From Spirometra erinaceieuropaei (Eukaryota > Platyhelminthes > Cestoda > Diphyllobothriidea > Diphyllobothriidae): a stretch of DNA of 64,000 nucleotides. Made by a program: the position numbers and the translations under genes. The notes below the pieces were generated by a model. The model worked only from the letters and a program-made list of their open reading frames with translations. It did no database searches and was not told the origin of the DNA. The DNA lies in NCBI GenBank assembly GCA_902702965.1, contig CACRXP010000144.1, positions 191,234-255,233 on the forward strand, written 5' to 3'. Shown here piece after piece: positions 10,918 to 23,599 of the stretch. Position 1 is the stretch's first letter; each line of letters begins with the position of its first letter.

Positions 10918-11050
10918 GGACTAGGGGTTAGAGTTAGGCGTTAGGGTTAGGGCTTGAGGTTAGGGGTTGGTGTTAGGGTTAGGGGCCAGCGTTAGGGGTT
11001 GGAGTTAGGGTTTGGGGTTAGTGGTAAAGTGTAAGGGTCAGGGGTTGGGA
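10912..11050 (+). repeat. Degenerate interstitial telomeric tract (TTAGGG)n
   Basis: About 140 bp made of perfect and one-off TTAGGG units (GTTAGGGTTAGGG, GGGGTTAGAGTTAGG, GTTAGGGTTAGGGG). It directly abuts the broken end of the Gypsy integrase fragment. TTAGGG is the telomeric repeat reported for flatworms, so this is either an internalised telomere remnant or telomeric sequence captured during break repair. Confidence 0.75.
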
Positions 11051-13894
11051 TTTGGCTGGCGCTTATCAGCTGCAGCTACGGTTACGAAATGAGATCCGAC
11101 CCTACGTGGTTTCGCGCTCACATTTGCCTACTCTGCACGGATCAAATACGAATGGCGGCTGTGGTGATTAACAAATTATACATAACATATCTTGTTGAAT
11201 GTCATTTGGCAAATAGGTTAGAACGTACTAGATGCAAGCGGTCAATTTCGTATTGGGCTAAGCCATATATGCTAAAAGTGGACTCGAGTGTAATCGAGGT
11301 CAAAATTAATGCGTGCGGTTTACAAAATACGGATTGCGTATTTTAATCTAGCAGCTAGTTTGTGCAGTTTGCCGTTTTTTATGGGCTCATGCTCGGATGG
11401 GGTTTGGGTTGTAAGTAGGCTGGGACTGTCATATCTCCAAACCTGACACTTATCTACGGCTTAACGTAAAATTTGATGCATCCGGCGAGAATAACGCGCC
11501 CGGACTCTTAGGTATTACCATGCCTTAGTGTCTAACTCTAATTTGTTCACAGATATCTCCCTGAAGGTAGCAAACGCTAATGAACAGGACTATTCGACTA
11601 GAGGTCTTGGCTGTTTTACTGGTGTTTAGCTTAGGGGAGCGTCCACAATTAAATCCGGCGATCGTCGCTTTTTTGTGCACGATGCTGCCTTAACCTTCTC
11701 ATCCCCTCATAAATTGAGGTTTGGCGCGGTTAATTTACAATTTGAAAGGGCACAAATCAGGCTACACAGGCCGGTGATTCGTGCACTAAATTTAGAGCTG
11801 CAGGTTCCGCAATCGTCATTGACAAAAGTCAGTGCACTGAATAAGTGCTCGTTTACCTCCCTCCCGCCCTCACCCACAACGTCACATCTCTTCCGCAACA
11901 CTTCTCATCCATTTCGACCAACATCTTCTTATTATTTTGATATAGACTGTTGCCACTTAGCACAGACGGTATTCGATGCGACGCGTATAAGCCAAAAAAG
12001 ATTCCTGTACATACAAAGTACTATTGACAGAATATGAGTAAGAAGTGAGACGCACTAACCTAAGCCGCAAATATCCTTACCAGAGAAATCGGCGAGATGC
12101 AGTTTTGTAGCCCCAAGTGATGAACACAAAATGATGGCGGTGGTGATAGGGGTTTGAATTAGGGCTTAGGGTTGTTGATTACGTTTAATGGTTAGGGCAA
12201 CTATTTCTCAACCACTAAAAGTTCAACCGCGCATTCTTAAAAGATTTTTGCATACAAATACTTGCCTTCGTCGTCCGTACGTTCCCAAGACCTGCCTGTA
12301 AAAACCCCTTTTATCCTCTGTTTGTATTACAGGCAGGACTACATATCTACATCTGACCGACTTGGTCAAGTTCCGAATAAACCGACTGTTCCAGATCAGT
12401 GTAAGATAAGGACATCATTCAAAAAAACAACGTTGTTCGTCACAAAATGGATATACAACATAAAGAGATATATCAAAATGGGGAGGAGAATCAGAGACAT
12501 TTGTTAGAATTTTACATGTTGACGAAAAAGAATGTAACACCGCTCACCAATGTTTAATGTTGGTTGGCCCATCGCTTGGGGCTTACGTACGCATAGCCTC
12601 ATACGTACACAATCAGCTGCCACAGAGAATTGTCCGTGTCCATCGCAAACTCAAACGCCCATTTTGAAGTGTACGCCTCTCTATTAAAAATATCTTGAGG
12701 GTTTTTAGGAGGTCGCCAGCCTTTTTAACATATACGCTGTTAACTAAGTCGTCGCAACTCTGTTCTTACTTATACATCACCTTTATAGCCTCTTACTCTC
12801 GTGATGCACATTCCTAAGATACTTAAACGGGTCTTTTACTGTCAGCCCGTAGATGTACGATGCCATGTAGTACGTTGTTAAGGGCTTGGAGCGTATTCTT
12901 TCATTGAACGTCCCCAGAAAACGCCCGCCAGGTGGTGCGCCGAACAAAACCGTCGTTGTTATGCAACATTGATTAATTTTGCATCACTAACAAGCTGTTC
13001 GCAGTAAGTGGATCCAAGTCGATACTGTCCGATGTTAACAAAATCAGCCGTCTATCATTTAGCATACATTCCGTCTGCACGCGGAGCATACTGAGCTGCT
13101 CATTAGTCAGAAGTTGTTTCTTAAAAAGAACAAGAAGCATCCAAGGTCAATACTCGATCACGCGTTGAAATTCCGACCAATATTTGACAATAGCATGTGG
13201 GGCACCGTTCAATTCATCAGTAATTGTTCAATGCGAATAAGACAAAAACAACAAACGTCGGTATATTGCCCACTCATGTATTGTCAGACTACTAATAAAA
13301 GATAAGAGGTGTAAACCTCAGCGACGAATAGCCTTGCCAAAAGAACTCTTAGTCGGCATTTGAACAAGTCTAATTTTCGAAATTATTGTTATATTAAGTA
13401 ACATGTTAATTAAAACAACATACCTTATGTAGGGAAACGGTTAAAATGGGAAGGAAATGATTTAATACCGAATAGGTTGCATATGTCACTTTTGCCGAAC
13501 GGTCAACACTACACAATTTATCTTATTCCCTACATATTTCATTTGAATCCGTCACCTTAGGAATGTGCTAACCTGCTAGGCGTTTATTAATGGCAATCTT
13601 TGGTTTATTCACCAGTCCTCTAAAACCATACGGGACTTTACATTCAAAGTTTTTGCCACGTATATCAGTACAGAACTCTACGACTTCTTTAAAAGCGCTG
13701 AAGATTTTGACTGAAATACACACTAAGTTTGCAAAAATGGAGTAAATATGGTGCTTTCCCACCTGAAGTTAACCCATTTAACGGCCGAAATGAGGTCGTA
13801 AATGTTTTCGGTGATCTAAATGGGAAAATGACGGAATCGTCTCTTGATGTCGCGAACTGGACCAGGTAGAGAATACAAGTCTGAGGAAACTAAA
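11051..13894. other. Unassigned region
   Basis: No recognisable protein or repeat family apart from the small telomere-like tract at 12147-12205. The longest frame (11675-12037, plus) encodes a peptide with no domain I recognise and low support as a gene. 12540-13890 is AT-rich. Confidence 0.3.
12147..12205 (+). repeat. Short telomere-like tract
   Basis: Contains ATAGGGGTTTGAATTAGGG, TTAGGGTTG and TGGTTAGGGC, i.e. decayed TTAGGG units in the same orientation as the tract at 10912-11050. Confidence 0.4.
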
Positions 13895-14086
13895 ATTGCA
13901 TATTTCAGTTTATTTGGTAAGAATAATAGGCAAAGCCCTTGAAACCCCTATTGAGTACATGTCAGCTCGTTAGAAACAACTGTACACGAACAATGAAAAT
14001 ATTGGCTATTAAAGCAGTACTTGATTCATATGAGTAGCATTGTATCAAAGAAAATATCTGCGGGGTTGTGGGGTATTAGTTCTCAT

Positions 14087-16998
14087 TCAGACTGTCGAGG
14101 GAAACAGGGGACACAAATAATCATCCAAGCGTTTCTTGAAGAGTTGCAGAGACGTAGCCTCCACGATTGACTGAGGGAGATCGTTCCATTTCTCCACTAC
14201 CCTCTGCGTGAAAAATTCAGAACGAAGATTCAGCCGGGACATTGTTGTCCGTAAATTCATCAAGTGACCACGAAGATTGGGTGAAAGGTGCCAGTGAAAC
14301 ATGCCCGCACATTTAAGCCCATGCTCAAGGCCATGTACTATCTTGTAGACGAGGATAAGATCACCTCTTTGTTGCCTGTAACACAGAGGGAATAAATTAA
14401 GGCAATTCAGTCTGTCTGCGTAGGATTGGCTTTTTAGACCGCTTACCAGCCTTGTTGCACGCCGCTGTACCCTGTCGAGGCATGCTTGGTCCTTTACAAG
14501 CCATGGCCGCGACGCTTGTATGCCATATTATATGTGGAGTCGAACAAAAGTGTCAGAAAGCCTCCCAAAAAGGCCTTCGTCAAAGTTTACGGAAGCCCTT
14601 TTGAATGCATGGAGAACTCCCATGGCGTTTTCTGCAGCCTTGTGGTACTGCAGTGTTGGTTTCAGGTTGCTCTGTATCCAAACTCCGAGATCCTTCTGTG
14701 AAGATTATGCAGGGAGCCTTATATCATTTAGGTTATATGTTCTCAGGATCTCATTTGAATGAGATTTGGTTGGACGCAGATGAAGGACGGCACACATCTC
14801 TACATTGAAATCTAAAAGCCATTTCTTAGACCACGCTTGCAGTCGGTGCAGATTATCTTGAAAGGATCTCTGATCATTCGGTCCCTTAGTGACTTTCCAG
14901 AGCATAAAGTCGTCTACAAACATTGTTTTGCCGCAGTCGAGTTCCTGAAGATTGTCGTTTACGTAAAGGAAGAAGAGCAATGGTCCCAGAACTGAGCCTT
15001 GCGGCACACCACTGGTCACGTCCACCCATTCTAACATATCAACTTCGACCAACGAGAAACGCCGTAATCCAGTTTAGAAGGTCTCCCCGGATGCCGATGT
15101 CGCTCAATTTGTGAAGAAGACGTTGGTGTGGGACAGTATAGAAAGGTTTGCGGAAATCGATGTACACGACATCGGCCTCAAAACCCTCTTCTAGAGCCCT
15201 GGTCCAGATTTCCAGACAAGCTAGCAGATTTGAGAAGCAGGAACGTCCTCTCCTGAAGCCATGTTGAAAATCCTGCAAGATGTTATTTTCTTCACAAAAT
15301 TGTTGTTAAGCGTTCTTTACAATAGCTTCCATCGTTTTGCAAGGAAGGCAAGTTAAGCTAATAGGTCGAAAGCTGCTTGCTGTCATCTTGCTACCTCCCT
15401 TATCCAATGGAATGAGGTTAGCTGTCTTCCACTGTGAGGGCAGCCTTCCTGTTCTCATTGACTGCTCAAAGAGAGTCGAAAGAGGCTTTGACAGCTCCCT
15501 TGATAGCTCCTTAAGTATCAGCCCGGGAATTCCGTCGGGCCCAGGAGACTTATCAGGTTTTATTTGACTGAGCAGTCGTCTGACTTCTTCCACGGAAAAG
15601 GCGACGGTTTTAATGACGGCAATATCTTGGCGCATTTGAAGCTCCCGGCTGTCTCGGTCCATTTCAAACTCCTAATTGTCTTGTAAGGACTCCTCCGTAA
15701 AAACCGATTGAAAAAACTAAGACAATAATCGCACTTTATGTGACCCTTCAACTAATAAGTTTCCGAGGCTATCCTTTAGACACGCAATTGCGTCCCTATA
15801 TTTCCTTCTACTGCGGATGTATTCGTAAAACTTTTTGGGACATGTAATGGATTTTGCTATCAGTCGACGCTCGAAAGAACTTCTAGCAACCCGTATTTCT
15901 TTGCGGCATTTATTGCGCTTATCCCTATATTCGGCGAGTGACCTCGGATCTCGAAGTTGCAAATACTTTTTCCAGAGTTTCTGTTTCTTCTTCAAGGCGT
16001 TTTTTTGTCGTCGGATTGACCCACGGCGGTCGCATACATGGTCTTGTCATTTTTATTGGACAATGGTAATCAATCAGACGCTCTATAATCCCTCGAAAGT
16101 ACTGCCAAAATTCGTCTGAATCTTCTATGTTGACCAACCAGGTTTCCTCCAAAAGAGTGCGTCTCATTGCGTTAAAGTCACCCTTCCAAATATTTCTGCG
16201 CGTCTTGATTTTTGGTTTTTGGTTGGATAGGAGAGAGCACACGCAGGTAAAAGCAATATGATCGCCTAAACCGAGTGGAGGTTGTGGATTCACTTCCTTT
16301 ATGAGTCCTTCTTCTTTACTAAAAACGAGATCTAATCAGTTAGATCGTTGTCCTTCTCTCATTCTTGTTCCGAATTTTATGTGCTGAATGCGATATTCAT
16401 TCAGGGAGAGTTGTAGTAGCTTGCGGTCAAATGCCGTGGACGGGGCGTTTGTTAGGGGAATGTTCCAGTCTATTCCTGTAGCGTTGAAGTCACCCAGAAG
16501 TAGTAAGTTCTCCTTCTTGCATATCAACTCCACTGCTCTAAGTAATTCCATATCGGCGATTTCATTGGAGCTAGGTGGCCGATAGACAACACACAGGTTC
16601 AGTGTCGGTAATTGTTTGATGCATATCTTGCATGAAATTATTTCAAAATGTCGGGGCGCACCATCGGATATTTCTCGCTGACAGCACGCAATTTCATTTG
16701 ACACATAAATAGCTGTGCCTCCACCTCTACGGTGAAATCTGTCTCAACGGAACAGTTGGTAGCCTTCAATTCTGACTTCGCTACTACTAATTTACTCAGT
16801 CAACCATGTCTCTGTTAGGACAATTATGTGTGGCTTCTGTTCAGATACTAGTAATCTGAGTTCATCTAGCTTGTTGAGAAGACTCTGACAGTTAGTGGAA
16901 TAGATTTCTAGGCAGCGGCCACTGGTTCGAGCAGCCTCAGGAGTTGGCACGTTTGTATCGGTTAGGCTGTCAGAATGACGGCCTTCGGCAAGAGACAT
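14087..16998 (-). pseudogene. CR1-like element A, ORF2 (endonuclease-reverse transcriptase), broken
   Basis: The endonuclease starts near 16998: STNCQSLLNKLDELR and IIVLTETWL are the first APE blocks, then VVYRPPSSNEIAD, then GDFNATGIDW at about 16470-16500, then a GLGDH block where SDH is usual. The linker is basic and helical. The RT begins with IKPDKSPGPDGIP at about 15530, followed by WKTANLIPLDKGG, FRPISLT, QHGFRRGRSC, VYIDFRKPF, VPQGSVLGPLLF and FVDD in place of FADD near 14915. The C-terminal part ends with [19 protein letters not shown]. Stops or frameshifts near 16700, 16335, 15700, 15290, 15050 and 14700 split the gene. It would normally copy the element's RNA at a nicked target site. 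Confidence 0.85.
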
Positions 16999-17014
16999 GT
17001 CCTTTGGACCTGAA

Positions 17015-18313
17015 TTATTTGTCCATTTTTGATTTGTAGGTGTGTTTCGCCGCTGTTTTTCCGCTTTTCCAGCTCGCCATCAGCTGTCTCATTTTCATTC
17101 GCTCTTTTGGCTCGTAATCCGGCTGAAAAAAAACTTCAGGATGCTGACCCCGTAGAGATGATTTTCTCTGTAACAGAAGCTGGGCCTGTGCTTCAGTCTC
17201 CAAAATGAATTTTAGGGGTCGAGACCGGGAATTGGAACCGGATGCTGACTGACTCTTCCCTATTAGGAATGCTTTGAGAACACTTAATGACTCATCGTCT
17301 CTTAACAAAGTTGTCGCATACACTTGAAGAAGGTCTAAGTCATGCTTAACTCTCTCCTTTGGAACTGCTGCCGTTGAGTCGCGTACTCCTTGTATAACTA
17401 CATTTTGCTGGCGACTGAACCTAGTGCTCGTTGTTGTCACTCATCTTTTGAGTGACTGAGCGTTCATCTCCAGTTTACTAGTTTCGATGGTTTCGGATGA
17501 ACTAACTATTGGGCTAGCGAAACTGACATCCGTGTACGATTCATTTATATTCCTGTTGATAACCCTTCCTTCTGTGTTTCCGAGGTGTTCGTCGAAATGT
17601 TTACCTCAGTTTCTTTCGAAACCTCCTCCTGAATATTCGGTCCACAAGGTGTTCCGATATCTTTATTGTTCAACATATTTGGGAGCCTCTGGCGGTCCTT
17701 CGTAGGCCTCCTGGTCGTTCTCCTTCGCTGGTCTGCGTGTACGTAGGCGGCCTTCGTTTTTTGGACCGTACAGAGGTGCGCGTTGTTTTGTGGAATGTTT
17801 CTTTGTTATCTGTTTGGCTGGTCTTTTTCTGGCCTAAGAGACTGACATTCAACTGTGTCTAGTTCCCTGGACGAACATTCGTCAGTTTCAGCGTTTGATA
17901 TGGCTAAAGAAGCCGTGGTTGCATATGCTTTTTTTCGGATTTTGAATTGCCGAATTAGTCAGCTTCTTCTCTTCACGTAAGTGGTGAGTAAGTTGCCTTA
18001 ACTTTTCTACCTCCATTTTTAGACCTTTTAACTCCCCCTCCATTTTTGAAAACTTATGGATGAGTCCGAAACATGTGGTGCAGATTTCATCGTCGTATGT
18101 GACATCCCCCAACGTCACTAGACTTTTTGCGCGTTTTATGGGCATTAGTTTGACAGCAGAACGTCTAACACTACAGTCATTAATATCATGCATAATACAA
18201 AATGTACTATTATTTTTGACGACGTTGGCGCGAGTCAGTGGCAACGAGTCTGCGGTAACGACAGTTGTCTGTCCGACCGATGGACCGAGTTCAAATCCCG
18301 CCTTGGCATACAT
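17015..18313 (-). pseudogene. CR1-like element A, ORF1 relic
   Basis: The upstream frame (17888-18313) has a CTTCFGLIHKFSKMEGELKG segment leading into a heptad-like coiled coil (MEVEKLRQLTHHLREEKKL). The downstream frame (17015-17440) has NVVIQGVRDSTAAVPKERV and DLDLLQVYATTLL, the start of the RRM-like domain of CR1-type ORF1 proteins, then RPLKFILETEAQAQLLLQRK and a basic tail. The Cys pair, coiled coil and RRM order mirrors element B at 23600-24536. The middle (17450-17880) is frame-disrupted. ORF1 proteins bind element RNA; this copy cannot make a whole one. Confidence 0.6.
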
Positions 18314-20194
18314 TTTACACCGTGTTTTGAGGGCATTTCTCTGAATAACATTACCGAGTTAACAAGTTTCAAGCGGTTTTCTTAAAGGCATGGCACGAAT
18401 TTTCAACCAGATCGAGGATATGCGATAAACGACTCAGCCTTTCGTAGGTTTTGGGGATTGCTCCGTGCTGTTGCATGGAGGCGACTGGACGAAGATAGGT
18501 TATCCCTCACAAGTTCTGGTGTGGTCGGAAGGAAATCGGTTTTCCGAACGAGACTCCCGTTGAAATTCTGTGAGAATCGAGATATTGCTATGAAGAATCG
18601 ACTTGAAAATTCCGAGAGGCCGTCAGGGTGTCCAGGACTCAGGAGACTCGGAAAAGTTAAATCCCTCGGAGGCCGAAAATTTCAAACCGAATTCAAAAGA
18701 CGCGGTCTTAGTTTTTTTTTGATACGGACACATTTTCAACCAACTATAATGTTCGGGCCATCTGCATCTGTATTATCCCATGATTGAAGGCTGTCTAATG
18801 GCAAACTGCATTCAATGACATCTTAGAAAATAAAGTGTGGTTTACAGGTATCATGCGATAGATGCTACCAAATCGCGAATACCCATGGTATGAAACGGCA
18901 GCTCCTTATGCCTGCCGTAATCTCTTTCATATCCAGCGAATGTGGATAGATCAAGTAGGCCGAACGAGGATTCCGACGTCTCCATTTGTAATGCATATTC
19001 TCCGCCGTGTCCGAAAACATGTAGATTCGTCGATGTCAAGGAAGCCGTCAGATTCTTTGACCAAAGACCCGCCGGTAGGCACTTCTGCTACTGACGTGGC
19101 CGTCATGCTCAGCCTACAAGTAAAACGCATGTGGATGCTCTCGTTAGACGTTTCATCACTGTAAGTAACTGTGTAAGGGTACAGGGATACCATAATAGCA
19201 GCACAGATATTACGCGGTTACCCGATTTGGATAAAACACAAACGCAAAGGTCTACAGAATGCTTTCGGGAGACGTCATCTAGGAGGAGCATAGAAAAATC
19301 CAATAATTGCTACGCACAAAACGGGCATCCAGATAGAATTATTGTAAGGAATATTACCAAGCGACCGCAAAAACACGCCATGCTGACCGCCGAAAATCAA
19401 TTCAGGTTTCCCAAAGCCCGTTTAAAGAAAACGCTGCGAGCGAGCTTCTTGGGAGTAACCTAGATCAAGCTGTCAACGAAATTTTCCAGTAAAACGGGTT
19501 GAATTATTATTTATTGCGTACCCTATCTTCCATGAACCGGAGACCATCTGCTGATATGCACGGCTTTTTAGATCCCTGGTAACTGAGTTTAGATTTTGAT
19601 GTGTCTAAACAAACAATCGCTTTAGCGTACTTCTCCTGTTTGTTTTCGAGCAACTGTGCAACAGTTGGAGTTTGTCTGTGGGTAGGCAAACATTATGGGA
19701 CACGGTCTCGGATGGATTTTCTGATGACTTTGTTGTTGTAGTTGACACAAGCGTTGATTAGGGATTTGTAATTAAGTCCACCGAAACGGCATTTGGAGCG
19801 CCCAAACGTCTTTTTTGTCGTGGTTATCGTAGCTCCTGATATGTTGTCTGATTGACATAATGCCCAGGAAAATTAGAATTGCAACACTAAAATCTTGTTA
19901 ATCATTGTTTGCTCTTTCCAGAATATATCAATAGACAGGCCAGAGTTACTCAATCGAAGGCCGAGGGCACAAGCTGAGCGCAAGGAACGAAACGCTTAAT
20001 GCAAAACATAGGGTTTGGACTTAGCTGATCGAAATCCTAACTCAAGCCCTGTTCTTACCAGAGTCCTTTGTCAACATACGTTTATCAAACTGTGCAGACT
20101 ACCTTTTAAATTGAAATAGTAAAAGACTGTAAATATGTAGGCATCAATGCCGATTCTGCCAGTACCTATAAGCAAATCCAGTCTCGAATAGTAT
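18314..20194. other. Spacer between the two CR1-like elements, with one dispersed repeat
   Basis: No recognisable gene. The only supported feature is the segment 19310-19530, which is shared with 28460-28670 and listed separately. Short frames on both strands overlap each other and look fortuitous. Confidence 0.3.
19310..19530 (+). repeat. Unclassified dispersed repeat, copy 1
   Basis: Shares the order CATCCAGATAG, TGACCGCCGAAAA, CGCTGCGAG, GGAGTAACCTAGATCAAGCT and TTATTTATTGCGTACCCTAT with 28460-28670 (ATCCTGATAGG, TGACCGCCGAAAAG, CGCTGCGAGA, GGAAGTAACCTTGATCAAGC, TTATTTCTTACCCTAT). About 200 bp, same orientation, diverged. No coding content I can assign. Confidence 0.55.
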
Positions 20195-20639
20195 CAATAT
20201 CAGTCACTATCAGTATATTTCAGGGAAAGTAGGTGTGTACCTTTGAAATCCCTATTGGCTACATGCAGAGGATATATATGGAGGAAATGGAAAGAAAGTA
20301 ACATGAAGGAAATGCTAGGGGAATAACAAAAACTGTACAGATGAACACATAATGTCATGCGCTAACAGAATTTAGAGGCACATTAACTTGCATTGTTGAT
20401 CAAATACCGCGGACAGTTGAGGCAGACTTAAGATACGGGAAAATAAGTAAACATGTTTAGTCTACAGGCATCGTGGTAAATGGGAGCAGGGGTGTAAGAA
20501 GTGGCCTAAAGGTAATAAATTACATAAACATGTACTACTGAATTGTCGATAGTAGCAATGTAATAACACTACTTTATCACCTTCGGCTGTCAGTGTGACC
20601 GTAGTCCGGCGTCATCGTGGTGCGCGCTCCAATGCTAAT

Positions 20640-23533
20640 CTAGGGTCCGTTTAAACTATCTACGGAGCCCGACATAAAAACATCATCAGGCAAGGCATTC
20701 CAAGCTGCAACCACTCTGTTGGAGTAGAAGAACTTTCGAGTGTCTAGCCGGGCACCAGACACACGCAGTTTGAGTTGATGGCCTCTCAGGTTAGGCGTAG
20801 TCGCCAACTCGAAGAAGTTGCCAGATGCGAGGCAGCAGCCCTGAATGCGCACGATGCGGAAAACTTGTATCAGGTCCCCACGTAGCTGTCTGAAACTCAA
20901 AAGCAAGAGGTCAAGATTAGCTAATCGTGTTTCGTAGGGTAGTGACCACTGCCCAGATACAAGTTTCGTTGCTCGCCGTTGAATTTTGCCGAGTATGCCA
21001 AAGTCTTTAGCGGTCCAGGGTCTCTATGCTTAAATAGAAAACTTCAGGTGCGGTCTCTCGCAAGTTTGAAAGACCTTGCCGAAGCAGTCTTCATCAAAGG
21101 AGAAGAACGCCCGTTTGACGAGGTATAGAAAGGACATATCGACTTGGCTAACTTAGAGGATTGCAGCGAAGGCTTAAGCGAGGTTATGATCCATACGCCT
21201 AAGTCCTTCTGGGCGTCGACGTCTTGCAGTGGTTTGCCAGTCAGACGGTAGACCGTGTGGTTATCAGAACTGGTTCTGCGGCCGCGTAGAAAATTACACT
21301 TGTTTACGTTAAACGGTAGAAGTCAGTCTTTGGACCATTGCTCGAGGTGGTCCAGATTGGTCTGCAGTCGCGCCTCATCAACTTCACTTCGTAAGGTACT
21401 CCAGATCTTTATGTCATCGGCAAACATTGCGGCATCGCAAGTCAGTTCGTTTGCGCAGTCATTGAACTGTACAAGGAACAGTGTAGGGCCAAGAACAGAG
21501 CCTTGGGGAACACATTTCGTAACGGCAACCTCGGCAGATTGTTGGTCACTGACGTGGACAGCTTGAGAGCAGCCGATTAAAAAGCTCCGAATCCACATCA
21601 GAAGATAACCTCGCACTGCTCCACGGCTAAGTTTGTATAGAAGGCGGTGGTGAGGCACACTATCGGAGGCCAGTTTAAAGTCGGCATAGATGACATGCAC
21701 CATATATCGCCTATCAACAACTCTAGTCCAGTGTTCCACACAGTAGAGCAGGTTTGTCACACAGGGTCTGCTTTTACGAATCCATGCTGAGAATAAGAAA
21801 GGATATGGTTTTTTTCAAGGAACTGTATTAATTGTTGCTTTATTATCTTCTCCATAATCCTACAGCAAATGGAGGTGAGGCTGACAGGTCTGTAATTGTT
21901 CGCAGAGACCCGACTTCCGCCCTTGTACAGCGGCGTAATCCACGTCGACTTCCAGCCGGGTGGCAGATATCCGGTCTCGTAGGATGTATGAAAAAGCATG
22001 GAGAGTGACTTAGACAACTCACCGGCGAGTTTCTTCCAAATCTTCGCCGGAATCTCATCGGGACCTGGTGATTTGGATTCCTTTAGCCTCAGCAACTCCG
22101 TCAGAACCATAAACTCAGTGAACTGGACGGTCTCTATAGTTAGGGTGTCTTCGAAGGATTGAAGGGCCGAAGGGTTGAATCCTGTTTCGCAACTAAAAAC
22201 AGACCGAAACAATTCCGAAAGATGATCAGCTTTCGCCCTGTCGTCAGTGAGATGTTAGCCTTCAGCAGTCCTCAGCAGAGGTATTGTGTCCTTGTTCCGC
22301 GTGCACTGCCTTATGTAACCGTAGAATTATTTAGGGTTCTCCGCGGCACGATTAAGCAGATCCCGTTCTAATTCCCTTCTAGTTTTGAGGATAAGGCCCT
22401 TGACTCGATTTCTTTGCATTAAATACGCGCATATGGATGTGGGGCTCCTGTCAGAAAGCGATTTTTTCCACAGCCGTCGTTTTTTATTCACGTTATTCTT
22501 CAAGGCGTGCGTAAGCCATCGAGGTCTGCTAGCTAACCTCTTCCGTGAAAGTGGGCATTGGTTTACGGTCAGCTCTAGCAGGATTTCTCGGAACCGTTGC
22601 CAGTTTTCTACTATGCTCCCAAAAATATGGACTCCCACTCAATGCGTGAAATGTCAGCCTTCATTTGGTCGAAATCCCCGCGCCAAAGGTTTCTTGGGCA
22701 TGGAAAACAGCGAGTAATCCCATAGAAGAACGTCGTGGTCACTTTTCCCAAAGGGGGGTAGGCATGACACCTTATCAATGCTGTCCTGTGACTTCGTAAG
22801 GACAAGATCAAGGCAGTTGGCTTGTTCGCCTTCGCGTACTCTAGTTGGTAATATGACGTGTTGTGTGAGAAATAACTTCAGTGCCGTGTTCAGAAAACCC
22901 CTATCGAAGTTCTGTTCTGAGCTATTTGCATGGGTCGAGCTCCAGTCAATATGAGGCGCGTTAAAGTCACCCATGATCCGGATATCCGGCCGCGTAGCGA
23001 ACTTTTCGAGCTCCTCCAGCAGGCGAGCGTCGGCCATGTTGTCCCGTCTCGGCGGTCGATAAACTGTCAGGACATCGAGGCTAGGCGAGCTCGGCACTTT
23101 AATAGACAGCCAGATTGCCTCGGAACTGCACGAAAAGTTATCGGTCTTGTCTGATACATTTAGCCCATTTTTTACATACGTGAGTACGCCTCCTCCCTGA
23201 CGCCATTCCCTATCCCTTCTACACATCTGGTAGCCAGGCAAGGCCAGCTCACGGTCGTCCACGTGTTGGGTCAACCAGGTTTCTGTTAAAAGTGATTACG
23301 TCAGGGAATAGGTCGCAGAGGTTGATCCTCAGCTCGTCGAACTTTGATAGCAAACTATGCACGCTGGTGTAAAAGAATTTCAATTTCCGGCTGACGAAAG
23401 ATGTGGTTACACTTTGGTTAACGCCTTCACTTAATATGTCGGCTGCGCGGTCATTCGGACCGGACCTGTTCAAAGGAAGATTGACGGACGGCGCCGTACT
23501 TGGTTGTTTTATAAAACTAAATTGGTCTCCCAC
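20640..23533 (-). pseudogene. CR1-like element B, ORF2 (endonuclease-reverse transcriptase), broken
   Basis: The endonuclease begins near 23450 (FYTSVHSLLSKFDELRINL) and continues in another frame at 22654-23274 with QGGGVLTYVKNGL, VYRPPRRDN, GDFNAPHIDW at about 22945-22975, and an intact GKSDHDVLLWDY near 22740. A basic linker (22327-22638) follows. RT motifs are ESKSPGPDEIPAKIWKKL at about 22050, WKSTWITPLYKGGSRV, NYRPVSLTSI, then after a frameshift near 21760 YADFKLASDSVPHHRLL, VPQGSVLGPTLF and FADDIKIW near 21410. The C-terminal segment down to 20640 has multiple stops. The catalytic FADD and SDH motifs survive, so decay is recent relative to element A or unevenly spread. Confidence 0.85.
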
Positions 23534-23599
23534 TCGCCTAGCCTCTTTCTTAGTTCTAGAACTAGCTGATTACGTTTGAGCCGTTCGGCTGGCAATTAG

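Larger units (their letters stand above)
13895..18313 (-). mobile_element. CR1-like non-LTR retrotransposon A, nearly full length
   Basis: About 4.4 kb on the minus strand with the full CR1 order: ORF1 with a coiled-coil and an RRM-like segment, then ORF2 with an apurinic endonuclease, a reverse transcriptase and a C-terminal domain, then a short 3' UTR ending near 13895. The last ~100 bp resemble the ends at 20200, 51210 and 161-425, which marks the common 3' terminus. Several stops and frameshifts make it inactive. A closely related 3' fragment is at 51208-51651. The 5' border is uncertain. Confidence 0.8.

Noticed and set aside
11675..12037. 120-codon plus-strand gene
   Set aside because: No family resemblance, no splice or start context support and biased composition; not listed as a CDS.
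18226..18310. Possible tRNA gene (B-box-like GAGTTCAAATCCC)
   Set aside because: No consistent acceptor or T-stem pairing could be built and the sequence lies inside the ORF1 region of CR1-like element A, where it is read as protein.
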